Part shown: one piece after another, positions 25,618-34,685 of the stretch
Layout of the letters: the number at the start of each line of letters is the position of its first letter
Numbering within the stretch: position 1 is the stretch's first letter
Assembly (NCBI RefSeq): GCF_000758725.1
Contig: NZ_CP009428.1
Span: 5,332,001 to 5,396,000, forward strand
Direction of reading: 5' to 3'
Length of the DNA stretch: 64,000 nucleotides
Source: Paenibacillus odorifer
Lineage (GTDB): Bacteria > Bacillota > Bacilli > Paenibacillales > Paenibacillaceae
Notes under the pieces: generated by a model
What the model was told of the DNA's origin: nothing
The model's input: the letters and a program-made list of their open reading frames with translations, nothing else
Databases searched by the model: none
Made by a program: the position numbers and the translations under genes

Positions 25618-26067
25618 CTATTCGAATTGTTCAACATAAGCCCCTTTGCCCCGGAGGATTTCCACAACTTCATTATAATTCTCTTCTGCTATACTTAGCT
25701 CCATCACATAACGAAGTTCACTTAAATCCCCATCTTCGAGATCTCCTTCTGCCACGTTCGCACTAACCTGATCTTCATTCACACTATAATGCGTTTCAGG
25801 GTCAGCACGAGTGTCGGAAGCGGCAATGCCAGGAACCAGCATAGCTCCAGCTGCAGGTGTGCTAGCCGTTCCAAGCGTTCCAGTTGTGCCTGCGACTACA
25901 GATGCACTATCCAGTGGAATGATTGGAAACAGAATATTACGATCATTGCCGATAGGGTCCGTGAGTGGCCAAACCTCCAAGCCATCCACCTTATAGCTAA
26001 TCAATGCTGTTTTTGCGCCTTCTGCTTCATTTTCAGTTCTGAAATACGCTTGGATTTTTCTGCTCAT
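25618..26067 (-). CDS. conserved hypothetical protein, glycine/alanine-rich middle
   Basis: Not recognised as a named family. Of 149 residues, the N-terminal part (RKIQAYFRTENEAEGAKTAL) and the C-terminal part (YVMELSIAEENYNEVVEILR) look like two halves of a ferredoxin-like alpha/beta fold that monitors acidic, soluble character. They are separated by a low-complexity stretch rich in Gly, Ala and Thr (about 55-85) that resembles the glycine-zipper insertion seen in some general-stress proteins. No signal peptide. Start MSRKIQ has AAGGAGG 8 bases upstream; an ATG two codons earlier is too close to it. The PfpI-type gene directly upstream on the same strand suggests a stress role, an inference only. 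Confidence 0.8.
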   Translation of the reverse strand: MSRKIQAYFRTENEAEGAKTALISYKVDGLEVWPLTDPIGNDRNILFPIIPLDSASVVAGTTGTLGTASTPAAGAMLVPGIAASDTRADPETHYSVNEDQVSANVAEGDLEDGDLSELRYVMELSIAEENYNEVVEILRGKGAYVEQFE

Positions 26068-26115
26068 TGCCATTACCTCCTTGGATTATAAGACTCTAAT
26101 TTAAATATTGCTTAT

Positions 26116-26625
26116 TTATTTCAGGACCTTCAATATTTCACGAACAAATGCAGGCTCATCTTTTGGTGTACGCGAAGTAATGTAATTGCGATCAACCACT
26201 ACTTCCTCATCCTTAAACACCGCACCGGCATTCACAACATCATCCTTCAGCGGAGGATAAGAGGTAATGGTGCGTCCCTTAAGCAAGTCTGCACTGATCA
26301 GAATTTGCGGTCCGTGGCAAATAGAGGCGATAGGTTTGCCTGCTTCATTTGCTTCTTTTACAAACTTCAAAATATCGGCATTTTGCCGTAAATTCTCGGG
26401 GGAAGAACCACCCGGGATGACAATCGCGTCATAATCACTTGCTTGAACCTCGGCGATCGCCTTGTCTGCTGCGTAGGAGACTTCTTTCTTTTTACCCAGC
26501 AGGGTCTCCCCTTTTTTCAAACCAATAATGTCAGCTTGATGTCCTGCCTTTATAATTTCATCATAAGGAACCTTCATTTCAGAATCTTCAAAATCATTAG
26601 CCAGTAAGAAAGCAACGTTACTCAT
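26116..26625 (-). CDS. DJ-1/PfpI-family protein (YraA-like)
   Basis: Single-domain class I glutamine-amidotransferase-like protein of 169 residues. The nucleophile elbow is ASICHGPQIL with the catalytic cysteine followed by histidine; the N-terminal acidic residues lie in NDFEDSEM, as in PfpI/YraA/YhbO. Such proteins have been reported as intracellular proteases or as deglycases acting on glycated proteins and nucleotides; which applies here cannot be read from sequence. Start MSNVAFLLAN has GAGGAG 10 bases upstream. It is 48 bases upstream of the hypothetical gene and may share its transcript. Confidence 0.9.
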   Translation of the reverse strand: MSNVAFLLANDFEDSEMKVPYDEIIKAGHQADIIGLKKGETLLGKKKEVSYAADKAIAEVQASDYDAIVIPGGSSPENLRQNADILKFVKEANEAGKPIASICHGPQILISADLLKGRTITSYPPLKDDVVNAGAVFKDEEVVVDRNYITSRTPKDEPAFVREILKVLK

Positions 26626-26734
26626 GTGATAGTTTCTCCTCTCTGTCTTTAGCAATTAATGATGTTCTTATTATTCTTTCTTGTGGTCTATTACCCTTAT
26701 GAGGATGCTTTCTAACCTTTAATCGGAAAAAAGG

Positions 26735-26772
26735 CTTCATTCACAACACCGAAAAAGCCGCCTTTTCCACCC
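26735..26772. terminator. hairpin with flanking A/T runs
   Basis: AAGGCTTCATTC pairs with GAAAAAGCC across a short loop, flanked by an A run on the left and TTTT on the right; on the minus strand the tail is T-rich. It would end a transcript of the small reading frame immediately upstream. Confidence 0.5.
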
Positions 26773-26775
26773 GCT

Positions 26776-26931
26776 TCAGGTACGCGGCAAGAGATTGCGG
26801 CTTCTTCCTTTGATTACTAATGGTTCGGTCTCGCCTTCTAGCTTTTTGGCTAATGCACAGGCTTCCATAGGACTCCCAGCCGGTAGTGCCGGGATACTTC
26901 TCCATACCCATGCCTTCTGTGATTGTCTCAT
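26776..26931 (-). CDS. possible small basic protein (51 aa)
   Basis: Not recognised. The frame begins MRQSQKAWVWRSIPALPAG and ends in a basic NLLPRT tail; no membrane segment. Support is limited to a GGGAG ribosome-binding site 7 bases before the ATG and a terminator-like hairpin directly after the stop. It sits in a 440-base gap between dtd and the PfpI gene. It may be a chance reading frame. Confidence 0.35.
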   Translation of the reverse strand: MRQSQKAWVWRSIPALPAGSPMEACALAKKLEGETEPLVIKGRSRNLLPRT

Positions 26932-27004
26932 TCTTAAACTCCCTGCCTTATGCGTGATATCTGCCTGCATTTAGTTTATCCAGCCCGAAGAAGCTCTATC
27001 CGCA

Positions 27005-27055
27005 TAAAAAAAAGATGTCGAAAGTTAGCTCCGGCCAGAAGCAATCTTCGACATC
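27005..27055 (-). terminator. terminator of the rel-dtd operon
   Basis: Minus strand GATGTCGAA pairs with TTCGACATC and is followed by eight T, 11 bases after the dtd stop. Confidence 0.88.
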
Positions 27056-27065
27056 CTCTATTTCG

Positions 27066-27509
27066 TTAGCTGCGGCTATCCAGAATGAGAGTAACTGGGC
27101 CCCAATTGGTCAGCGACACATCCATCATCGCTCCAAATATGCCCGTCTCCACCTGAAGACCTCCAACTCTAAGCTCTTGATTAAAATAATCATAAAGACG
27201 CTCGGCCTCCGCAGGAGCTGCAGCTCCCATGAAATTCGGCCGTCTTCCCTTACGGCAATCTCCGTATAAAGTAAACTGGGACACTGAAAGAATAGCTCCG
27301 TTAGTATCCGTGACACTATAGTTCATTTTGCCAGCATCATCTTCAAAAATACGCAGTCCAGCTATTTTATCCGCCAAATATTTGGCATCCTTCTCCGTAT
27401 CTTCATGGGTAACGCCGACAAGCAGCATCAGACCATTGCCAATCGCTCCGGTCACTGTCTCATCCACGGTTACTTTGGCGTCCTTGCAACGCTGTACTAC
27501 AACTCTCAT
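27066..27509 (-). CDS. dtd: D-aminoacyl-tRNA deacylase Dtd
   Basis: Hydrolyses D-amino acids (and glycine mischarged on tRNA-Ala) from tRNA. The two family active-site motifs are present: SQFTLYG and, near the C-terminus, NWGPVTLILD (NxGPxT type). 147 residues is the standard length. It follows rel by 21 bases, the same order as in B. subtilis, and shares its terminator. Confidence 0.97.
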   Translation of the reverse strand: MRVVVQRCKDAKVTVDETVTGAIGNGLMLLVGVTHEDTEKDAKYLADKIAGLRIFEDDAGKMNYSVTDTNGAILSVSQFTLYGDCRKGRRPNFMGAAAPAEAERLYDYFNQELRVGGLQVETGIFGAMMDVSLTNWGPVTLILDSRS

Positions 27510-27530
27510 CGCACTACTTCGCTCCTTGCC

Positions 27531-29711
27531 TTATTGCATGATCCGATTCACTGTATATACATCTTTGACTCGTTTCACTTTATCTACAACGGATTGCAGA
27601 TGCTCCGTATTACGAATAAGGATGGTCATATGAATCATTGCCATCTTATTCTTGTCAGAGCGCCCAGTGACCGCTGAAATGTTCGTTTTGCTCTCGGACA
27701 CTGCCTGCAGTACTTCATTGAGCAGTCCATTGCGATCATGGCCTGTAATCTCAATATCCACACTGTAGTTTGCTTCCATCGTGCCTTCCCATTCCACTTC
27801 AATCACTCTAGCTGCTTCTTCTCCGTCACCTTCACCCGGAATGTTAGGACAATCCTGGCGGTGTACAGATACGCCCCGGCCCCGTGTAACATAACCTACA
27901 ATGTCGTCACCCGGAACCGGGTTGCAACATCGTGCAAAACGAACAAGTAAGTTTTCAATTCCTTTTACACTAACACCATTGGTAGGTTGATTACGTCTCT
28001 CGCCGGAAGACTTGATCTCCTTCATCTCTGAAGTAAGCTCCAAGTGATTAGCAGCTTCTTCCTGCTCCTTGCGCAGCTTCTCCGTCAAGCGGGAGGCAAT
28101 TTGCGAAGCGGTAATCCCACCAAAACCAACGGCAGACAACATATCCTCTACATCATTAAAGGCAAATTTTTTCGCAGCTTCCAATAGTTTTTCATCAGAA
28201 ATCCACTCGGAAACTTCGACATTCAGGCGCTTCAGCTCACGTTCAATCGCTTCGCGACCTTTTTCGACATTTTCCTCACGTTTTTCTTTTTTGAACCATT
28301 GCTTAATTTTGCTTCTTGCGTGAGAGGATTGTGCAATTTTGAGCCAGTCACGGCTAGGTCCGTAAGAATGCTTAGACGTCAAAATCTCAACAATATCGCC
28401 CGTCTTCAGCTTGTGATCAAGCGGCACGATCCGCCCGTTCACCTTGGAACCAATTGTACGATTGCCCACTTCTGTATGAATGCGGAACGCGAAGTCAAGA
28501 GGCACAGAACCCGCAGGAAGCTCAATAACCTCACCTTTAGGAGTAAATACAAACACCAGGTCTGAGAAAAAATCCATTTTCAGTGATTTTACGAACTCTT
28601 CGGCATCCTTAGCTTCATGCTGCAGCTCCAATATTTCGCGAAAGAAAGGCATCCGATTCTCCGGATTAGCATTATTACTGCTGCCTTCTTTGTATGCCCA
28701 GTGTGCGGCTATCCCGTATTCTGCCGTGCGGTGCATTTCCCAGGTGCGAATTTGCACCTCAGTAGGCTCTCCGCCTGGTCCTACCACAGTAGTATGCAGA
28801 GATTGATACATATTGGCTTTTGGCATAGCTATATAATCTTTAAAACGCCCCGGCATTGGCTTCCATAAGGTGTGAATAATTCCAAGGGTTGCATAACAGT
28901 CCTTGATATTATCCACAATGATACGAATGGCCAGCAGGTCATAAATTTCATTAAACTGCTTGTTTTTTGTGCTCATTTTGTTATAAACACTGTAAATATG
29001 CTTCGGGCGGCCGGAAAGATCACCTTCAATGCCCATTTCATCCAGCTTGGCACGAATACGGCCAATTACGCTGTCGATAAATTGCTCACGCTCGGCCCGC
29101 TTCTTATGCACCAGATTAGCAATCCGGTAATACTGCTGCGGGTTCAAGTAACGAAGCGCAATATCCTCCATCTCCCACTTGATCGCGGAAATCCCCAGCC
29201 GGTCAGCTACAGGACAGAAAATCTCCAACGTCTCATAAGAAATACGGCGCTGGCTCTCTTCAGATTGGTATTTTAACGTTCGCATATTATGCAGACGGTC
29301 CGCCAGTTTAATGACAATGACCCGGATATCCTGAGCCATAGCAATAAACATTTTGCGGTAATTCTCGTTCTGCTGCTCTTCCTTTGAGCGAAAGCGAATG
29401 CGTTCCAGCTTCGTTAAGCCGTCAACAAGCATTGCGCAGGTATCGCCAAATTTAGCGCGGATTTGTTCCAGTGAGACCGTCGTATCTTCCACCACATCAT
29501 GCAAAAGCGCTGCAACAATAGATATAACATCCATTTGCATATTGACGACAATATCTGCCACCGCCAGCGGATGCAGAATGTATGGCTCCCCCGACTTGCG
29601 GATCTGCCCGTGATGAGCCTGATCGGCAAATTCATAAGCTTCCCGGATGCGGAGAAGATCTTTATCTTTTATATAGGCGCCAGCCTTATCAATTAATCGC
29701 TCAATGCCCAT
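27531..29711 (-). CDS. rel: bifunctional (p)ppGpp synthetase/hydrolase Rel
   Basis: Central enzyme of the stringent response. Order of domains: HD hydrolase (about 30-190, ALLHDVVEDT with the intact HDxxED pair), synthetase (about 230-370, containing MPKANMYQSLHTTV), TGS (about 400-460, VFTPKGEVIELPAGSVPLDF), helical and zinc-finger-like region with RCCNPVPGDDIVGYV and HRQDCPN, and C-terminal ACT. The intact HD motif argues for both synthesis and hydrolysis. 726 residues is typical. Promoter upstream on the same strand; dtd follows. Confidence 0.97.
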   Translation of the reverse strand: MGIERLIDKAGAYIKDKDLLRIREAYEFADQAHHGQIRKSGEPYILHPLAVADIVVNMQMDVISIVAALLHDVVEDTTVSLEQIRAKFGDTCAMLVDGLTKLERIRFRSKEEQQNENYRKMFIAMAQDIRVIVIKLADRLHNMRTLKYQSEESQRRISYETLEIFCPVADRLGISAIKWEMEDIALRYLNPQQYYRIANLVHKKRAEREQFIDSVIGRIRAKLDEMGIEGDLSGRPKHIYSVYNKMSTKNKQFNEIYDLLAIRIIVDNIKDCYATLGIIHTLWKPMPGRFKDYIAMPKANMYQSLHTTVVGPGGEPTEVQIRTWEMHRTAEYGIAAHWAYKEGSSNNANPENRMPFFREILELQHEAKDAEEFVKSLKMDFFSDLVFVFTPKGEVIELPAGSVPLDFAFRIHTEVGNRTIGSKVNGRIVPLDHKLKTGDIVEILTSKHSYGPSRDWLKIAQSSHARSKIKQWFKKEKREENVEKGREAIERELKRLNVEVSEWISDEKLLEAAKKFAFNDVEDMLSAVGFGGITASQIASRLTEKLRKEQEEAANHLELTSEMKEIKSSGERRNQPTNGVSVKGIENLLVRFARCCNPVPGDDIVGYVTRGRGVSVHRQDCPNIPGEGDGEEAARVIEVEWEGTMEANYSVDIEITGHDRNGLLNEVLQAVSESKTNISAVTGRSDKNKMAMIHMTILIRNTEHLQSVVDKVKRVKDVYTVNRIMQ

Positions 29712-29830
29712 TCTCGTCGTATCCGATTCCTTTCTATAATAAAATGAACCCGCAACTGTTCAAAAATCTGCAGGTTCCAATCATTTCATTTGTCCAAGCT
29801 TACTTACGCCCTTATTCAAAGTTGTCTATA

Positions 29831-29859
29831 ATTATGAGGCTTAAGGAGGATTACGTCAA
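29831..29859 (-). promoter_or_regulatory. promoter of rel
   Basis: Minus-strand TTGACG, 17-base spacer, CATAAT, about 115 bases before the rel start. The other half of this 313-base gap leads to uraA; a weak TTGTTG-16-TATTTA reads that way but no riboswitch or PyrR-type attenuator was recognised. Confidence 0.55.
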
Positions 29860-30024
29860 CACTTGCCATCTCATGGAATTCCAGAAGTAAAAGTAATTAA
29901 ATTCGGACAAATTAATAACACTTGTGAAAATGTTGTTGTAAAAAAGCCAAGTTCTATTTAATCTAGTAAAGGCGGATTTTCGCCGGACAACATAATATCA
30001 GATAAGAAAGAGGAGTGAACTCCA

Positions 30025-31338
30025 TTGCAACGCGAAATTCAAGTTAACGAAAAACTTCCATGGGGCCCAGGCTTTCTATTAAGTCTCCAGCATTTGTTTG
30101 CCATGTTTGGCAGTACAGTGCTAGTGCCTAACTTGTTCGGGGTCGACCCTGGAATGATTTTGCTTATGAATGGTATCGGTACATTGCTGTACATTTGGAT
30201 CTGTCGCGGTAAAATCCCTGCGTACCTTGGTTCCAGCTTTGCCTTTATTGCACCGGTATTATCAGTACTCAGTCGTTACCCAAATGATCACATGAAAGGA
30301 TACTCGCTTGCTTTGGGTGCTTTTATCGTCACTGGTATTATATTCGTGCTCGTGGCATTGATCATTCGTTATGCAGGAACCAAATGGATTGATGTTGTTT
30401 TCCCTCCAGCAGTAATGGGGGCTATCGTAGCTACGATCGGCCTTGAACTTGTACCTGTTGCCGCACGAATGGCAGGACTTATTGCTCCTGAAGGCGTTGC
30501 AGTTGCAGACTGGACGCCAGATGGCAAAACAATCGCACTTTCTATGGTGACGCTTGGTGTAACTGTAATTGGAGCTGTACTCTTCCGCGGTTTTCCAAAA
30601 ATCATTCACATCCTTATTGGTATCGTCACTGGTTATGGTTTAGCATATATTTTGAAAATGGTGGATACCGCTGCTATCTCTAATGCAAAATTTTTAGCGC
30701 ATCCTTCCATTGTTACTCCTTCATTTGATTGGAATGTAATATTCACTATTATCCCGGTATCATTAGTTGTTATCGTTGAGCATATTGGACATTTACTTGT
30801 AACAAGCAATATTGTCGGCAGAGACTTGGCAAAAGATCCTGGACTTGACCGCTCTCTGATGGGGAACGGGATATCTACAATTATCTCCGGTTTTATCGGT
30901 TCTACTCCAAATACAACCTACGGTGAAAATATCGGGGTTATGGCGTTGACTAAAGTATATTCGGTATATGTAATCGGCGGCGCAGCGGTGATTGCTATTC
31001 TGCTTTCATTCTCTGGTACTTTCTCCTCCGTTATCGCTAATATTCCAACCCCTGTAATGGGTGGTGTATCCTTGTTGCTGTTTGGTGTAATTGCGGCTTC
31101 CGGATTACGTATTTTCGTTGAGCAAAAAGTTGATTTTTCCAAAGCTACGAACATGATCATGGCTACGTTGGTACTCGTTGTCGGAATCAGTGGTACAACC
31201 CTTACTATGGGCAACGTTAAACTTAGTGGTATGGCGCTGGCTACAATTGTTGGTATCGTATTGGCACTGTTCTTCAAACTCATTGAAGTGCTTGGACTGT
31301 CTAATGATGGCGGAGAAAGTGATAAAACTGCCCATTAA
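30025..31338 (+). CDS. uraA: uracil/xanthine permease, UraA-like
   Basis: NCS2-family nucleobase:proton symporter. The N-terminus carries LLSLQHLFAMFGSTVLVP, the UraA hallmark. The segment VIVEHIGHLLVTSNIVGRDL contains the conserved glutamate-histidine of segment 8, and FIGSTPNTTYGENIGVMALT the segment 10 signature. Fourteen hydrophobic segments are expected in 437 residues. TTG start with AGGAG 9 bases upstream. It stands alone on the plus strand, interrupting the apt-rel neighbourhood found in Bacillus. Confidence 0.92.
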   Translation: MQREIQVNEKLPWGPGFLLSLQHLFAMFGSTVLVPNLFGVDPGMILLMNGIGTLLYIWICRGKIPAYLGSSFAFIAPVLSVLSRYPNDHMKGYSLALGAFIVTGIIFVLVALIIRYAGTKWIDVVFPPAVMGAIVATIGLELVPVAARMAGLIAPEGVAVADWTPDGKTIALSMVTLGVTVIGAVLFRGFPKIIHILIGIVTGYGLAYILKMVDTAAISNAKFLAHPSIVTPSFDWNVIFTIIPVSLVVIVEHIGHLLVTSNIVGRDLAKDPGLDRSLMGNGISTIISGFIGSTPNTTYGENIGVMALTKVYSVYVIGGAAVIAILLSFSGTFSSVIANIPTPVMGGVSLLLFGVIAASGLRIFVEQKVDFSKATNMIMATLVLVVGISGTTLTMGNVKLSGMALATIVGIVLALFFKLIEVLGLSNDGGESDKTAH

Positions 31339-31360
31339 TCGGTTGAAAAAATAGAATTTT

Positions 31361-31408
31361 AAAAAAGCTGCTCCAACATCCATTTATGGACTTGGGCAGC
31401 TTTTTTTA
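31361..31408 (+). terminator. terminator of uraA
   Basis: AAAAAAGCTGCTCCAA pairs with TTGGGCAGCTTTTTTT around ATGGA-containing loop bases, 23 bases after the uraA stop. Confidence 0.88.
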
Positions 31409-31423
31409 TTGACTCAGATACAA

Positions 31424-31461
31424 AACAGCAACTCTCCGCCAAAAGGCAGACAGCTGCTGTT
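31424..31461 (-). terminator. probable terminator of apt
   Basis: Minus strand AACAGCAGCTGTCTGCC pairs with GGCGGAGAGTTGCTGTT around TTTT, with a short T tail. It lies 130 bases past the apt stop. Confidence 0.55.
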
Positions 31462-31590
31462 ATTATCTTACATTTTCCAATTACTGTTTAACTTCCACCC
31501 TTTTCGTCACGCGCTAATCTTTGCACTTTTCAGCATAATTCGAGAGCCGAATCCCCGTTTATTTCCCGGGAAAAGACAAACTTCACAAGA

Positions 31591-32109
31591 TTAATCCTCG
31601 TAATTCACCAAGGAAAGAACTTCAACTCCAGAAAGCTTATTACGCCCAGCAAGCTCAACCAGTTCAATCAGAAAAGCAGCACCTACCACTTTACCGCCAA
31701 GCTGTTCTACAAGGTTAACCGAAGTAGCAATGGTTCCACCAGTTGCCAATAAATCATCAGCGATCAATACTTTTTGACCAGGCTTGATAGCATCCGTGTG
31801 AACAGCAAGTGTGTCCTTGCCATACTCAAGATCATAACCTACCTCTATAGTCTCATATGGAAGCTTGCCGCTTTTACGAATCGGCACAAAACCTACTCCC
31901 ATCGCATAAGCAAGAGGTGCTCCAACTACGAAGCCACGTGCTTCTGGTCCAGCGATAACGTCGATTTCCAAGTGCGCTACGAGAGCTTTCAACGCGTCAA
32001 TCGCTTGGCGGTAAGCCTCCCCGTCTTTAAGCAATGTGGTGATATCTTTAAAACTAATACCTTCTTTAGGGAAATCAGGAATCACACGAATACTATCTTT
32101 AAAATCCAA
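31591..32109 (-). CDS. apt: adenine phosphoribosyltransferase Apt
   Basis: Salvages adenine to AMP with PRPP. PRPP-binding motif VLIADDLLATGGT, and the N-terminal IRVIPDFPKEGISFKDIT is characteristic. I chose the TTG start (MDFKDSIRV) because AGGAG lies 9 bases upstream and this matches the family N-terminus; the ATG three codons earlier touches the ribosome-binding site. 172 residues. recJ upstream and rel further downstream, the usual Bacillales order, with uraA inserted. Confidence 0.95.
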   Translation of the reverse strand: MDFKDSIRVIPDFPKEGISFKDITTLLKDGEAYRQAIDALKALVAHLEIDVIAGPEARGFVVGAPLAYAMGVGFVPIRKSGKLPYETIEVGYDLEYGKDTLAVHTDAIKPGQKVLIADDLLATGGTIATSVNLVEQLGGKVVGAAFLIELVELAGRNKLSGVEVLSLVNYED

Positions 32110-32253
32110 ATTTATCATCTCCTATAAGTTTTGTTAGCATAGCTGCTTTGATTCAGATCGACAAAACTTGCTTCGTAAGCATACGTTTTGTTATATTGAG
32201 CGTTGCATTTTTATACACCGTTGGGTACGCTCAGCAGCTCATATTTGCATGGA

Positions 32254-34656
32254 TTATGATACGCCTAAACGACGCGATAACATCCAGTCCTGTAACTCTG
32301 ACAGGCTGCCCTCCATGAAGTATTGCTCCATTTCCGCCATCTGTCCCAGTCGGACAAAATGACTCGATGCTGTCAGACTTTTAGCTACTGGCTGAGTAAT
32401 AAACGCCACACTTCCCTGACTTCTTTTAATAAAATCAAGCTCCTCAAACACATCAAGCATGTTGTTAAGCATGCGGATACTTAACGAGGACTGGCGGCTT
32501 AACCGCAGCAAAACTTCGTTCTCAGGTGTTGCAACTGAGGTGATCGAAGCCAACAGTTTATATAGTATTTTGAAATGATCCCGTGTCGGAGTAATAAGTC
32601 GTTCTCGGCCATCCTTGATAGAATGCAATAACGCAATATTATCAGCATTAGGGAAGGTTTCGAGCAGCGCATCCAGTTGTTCAGGAGTCTCCGGCATATC
32701 CAGTAAGCATAACAGGGAGACATGCCCTGATTCCTGAAGGGGCTCATCCTTAACAGCAGCGCTAATGCCAGCTTCTTTATCATATACCCATAAAGACATT
32801 CCTATCAATTCACTTGCAGGCGTACTACGTCCGTTCTGAAACACTGCAGCAGCTCGATACGGACCCGCACCACTATAAGGAAGAAGTAGTTCTCTAATAT
32901 GTGCGGCTTGCCGTACGGCGTCAGCAGCACCACGAAGATCGAATAACTGAGCATCCTGCACAGATAAATCCTGCAGCATCAGCTGTGATTTGCGTGAGCC
33001 ATTCCATTCATTGATCGACAGCTCAGCTAACACGTTGATCGTAGTACCCGCCGGTAGCAGCCTGGATAAAGCGCCTTTACCAAACGCCAAGGCTTCAATG
33101 CTGTTTTTCCCCTGCTGCAATACAATCTTCAGGTGTTTTCCATCTTGGCCCATTGTACGTGTCTCTTTCACGGTAGCCCCACGAATAATAAACTTCGGCA
33201 ACGGATTAGACATTCCGAATGGTGCAAGCCTTTCCAATTCTAACGCGGTCTGCAGTGATAAATCTGAGATTGACACCTCTGCATCAGCGGAAGCAACAGG
33301 AACGAAATGCTCTGGCGTTAACACCCCGGACGCATATTCGTTTAATGCTGCAGCAAAGGCTTCTAATCCATCCCGATGCAGGCTCATTCCCGCAGCGGCT
33401 GGATGACCTCCAAAATGATCCATTAAATCAGAACAAGAAGAAAGTGCAGCGTAGATGTCAAGTCCAGGAATGGAGCGAGCAGAACCTTTGCACATTCCGG
33501 TCTCTGGATGTATATCCAGAATGATCACAGGCCGATAATAACGCTCCAGCAGTTTGGAAGCCACTATACCTACCACACCTACATTCCAGCCATGATCAGC
33601 AAGAACAATGATGTCTGGGATTTCGCCACCCTGTGTCATCTGCTCCAGCTTGGCAGTAGCCTCAACAACAATTCTTTCTACCACCAATTGGCGTTCTTTG
33701 TTAAGCAGGTCCAGCTCTCCAGCTAGCTGCTCTGCCTCAGCCGCATGCTCGGTAGTGAGGAGGGACACAGCCCGTCCAGCATGGTCCAGGCGACCACTGG
33801 CATTAATGCGCGGCGCCATGCCAAAAGCGATATTGACCGCACTCACAGTGCTCATGTTCACACCGCTGACAGCGAGTAAGGCACGAATCCCCGGGAAACT
33901 TGAATGCCGCATACTTTCCAAGCCATTTCTAACAATCTCACGGTTTTCGCCAAGCAGCGGCATTAAATCCGCAACCGTTCCTATCGCTGCAATCTCTGCC
34001 CATTCTGTGGGAGTTTCTTCCCCTAGAATAGCCTGAGCAAGCTTATAAGCCACACCTACACCCGCTAATCCTTTGAACGGATAAGGGCAGTCTGGCAGCT
34101 TGGGATTAATAAGCGTATAGGCCTCTGGCAAAAGCTCAGGGGGTTCATGGTGATCCGTAACGATCACATCGATCCCCAGTTCATTAGCGTAAGCAACCTG
34201 ATGATAAGCGCTAATGCCAGTATCTACTGTAATGATTAAGGAGACACCTTGCTGTAAAGCCCAATCCAGGGCATGATTATGCAGCCCATAACCCTCATTA
34301 GAGCGGTGTGGGATATAAATATCAAAGGAAGCGCCTAAATAGCGCAGCAGATGAATCATAAGTGCTGTGCTGGACACCCCGTCGGCATCATAATCGCCAT
34401 AAATAAGAATATGTTCTTCATCTTTTAAAGCCTTTCTAATTCTAGGAACCGCTTCAGCCATTCCTTTGAGTAGGAACGGATCATGCTGTTCTTCCTCACT
34501 GCCATCCATGAAGCTTAGAGCTTCATGAGGCGTGTTCATTCCTCTATTTACTAATAGTGAGGATAAGAGTGGAGAAATAGAAAGGCTCCGGGCCATATCC
34601 CTAACTGTGTCGGGATTGGCTGCCGGAGATTGCCATCTTGTTTTTGAATAAAGCAA
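32254..34656 (-). CDS. recJ: single-stranded-DNA exonuclease RecJ
   Basis: 5'-3' exonuclease for recombination and mismatch repair. The DHH domain has HILIYGDYDADGVSSTALM, SLIITVDTGIS and VIVTDHHEPP; the DHHA1 part has GWNVGVVGIVASKL and FGGHPAAAGMSL. An OB-fold and the Gram-positive C-terminal extension complete 800 residues. TTG start with GGTGAG 5 bases upstream. It follows the CDF gene by 29 bases and is probably on one transcript with it. Confidence 0.96.
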   Translation of the reverse strand: MLYSKTRWQSPAANPDTVRDMARSLSISPLLSSLLVNRGMNTPHEALSFMDGSEEEQHDPFLLKGMAEAVPRIRKALKDEEHILIYGDYDADGVSSTALMIHLLRYLGASFDIYIPHRSNEGYGLHNHALDWALQQGVSLIITVDTGISAYHQVAYANELGIDVIVTDHHEPPELLPEAYTLINPKLPDCPYPFKGLAGVGVAYKLAQAILGEETPTEWAEIAAIGTVADLMPLLGENREIVRNGLESMRHSSFPGIRALLAVSGVNMSTVSAVNIAFGMAPRINASGRLDHAGRAVSLLTTEHAAEAEQLAGELDLLNKERQLVVERIVVEATAKLEQMTQGGEIPDIIVLADHGWNVGVVGIVASKLLERYYRPVIILDIHPETGMCKGSARSIPGLDIYAALSSCSDLMDHFGGHPAAAGMSLHRDGLEAFAAALNEYASGVLTPEHFVPVASADAEVSISDLSLQTALELERLAPFGMSNPLPKFIIRGATVKETRTMGQDGKHLKIVLQQGKNSIEALAFGKGALSRLLPAGTTINVLAELSINEWNGSRKSQLMLQDLSVQDAQLFDLRGAADAVRQAAHIRELLLPYSGAGPYRAAAVFQNGRSTPASELIGMSLWVYDKEAGISAAVKDEPLQESGHVSLLCLLDMPETPEQLDALLETFPNADNIALLHSIKDGRERLITPTRDHFKILYKLLASITSVATPENEVLLRLSRQSSLSIRMLNNMLDVFEELDFIKRSQGSVAFITQPVAKSLTASSHFVRLGQMAEMEQYFMEGSLSELQDWMLSRRLGVS

Positions 34657-34685
34657 TAGAACTCACCTTTCTCTCACCTTGCAAA

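Noticed and set aside
29860..29960. Short plus-strand frame (about 32 codons) between rel and uraA
   Set aside because: The AAGGAGG-like sequence is 13 bases from a TTG and overlaps the rel promoter on the other strand; no further support.
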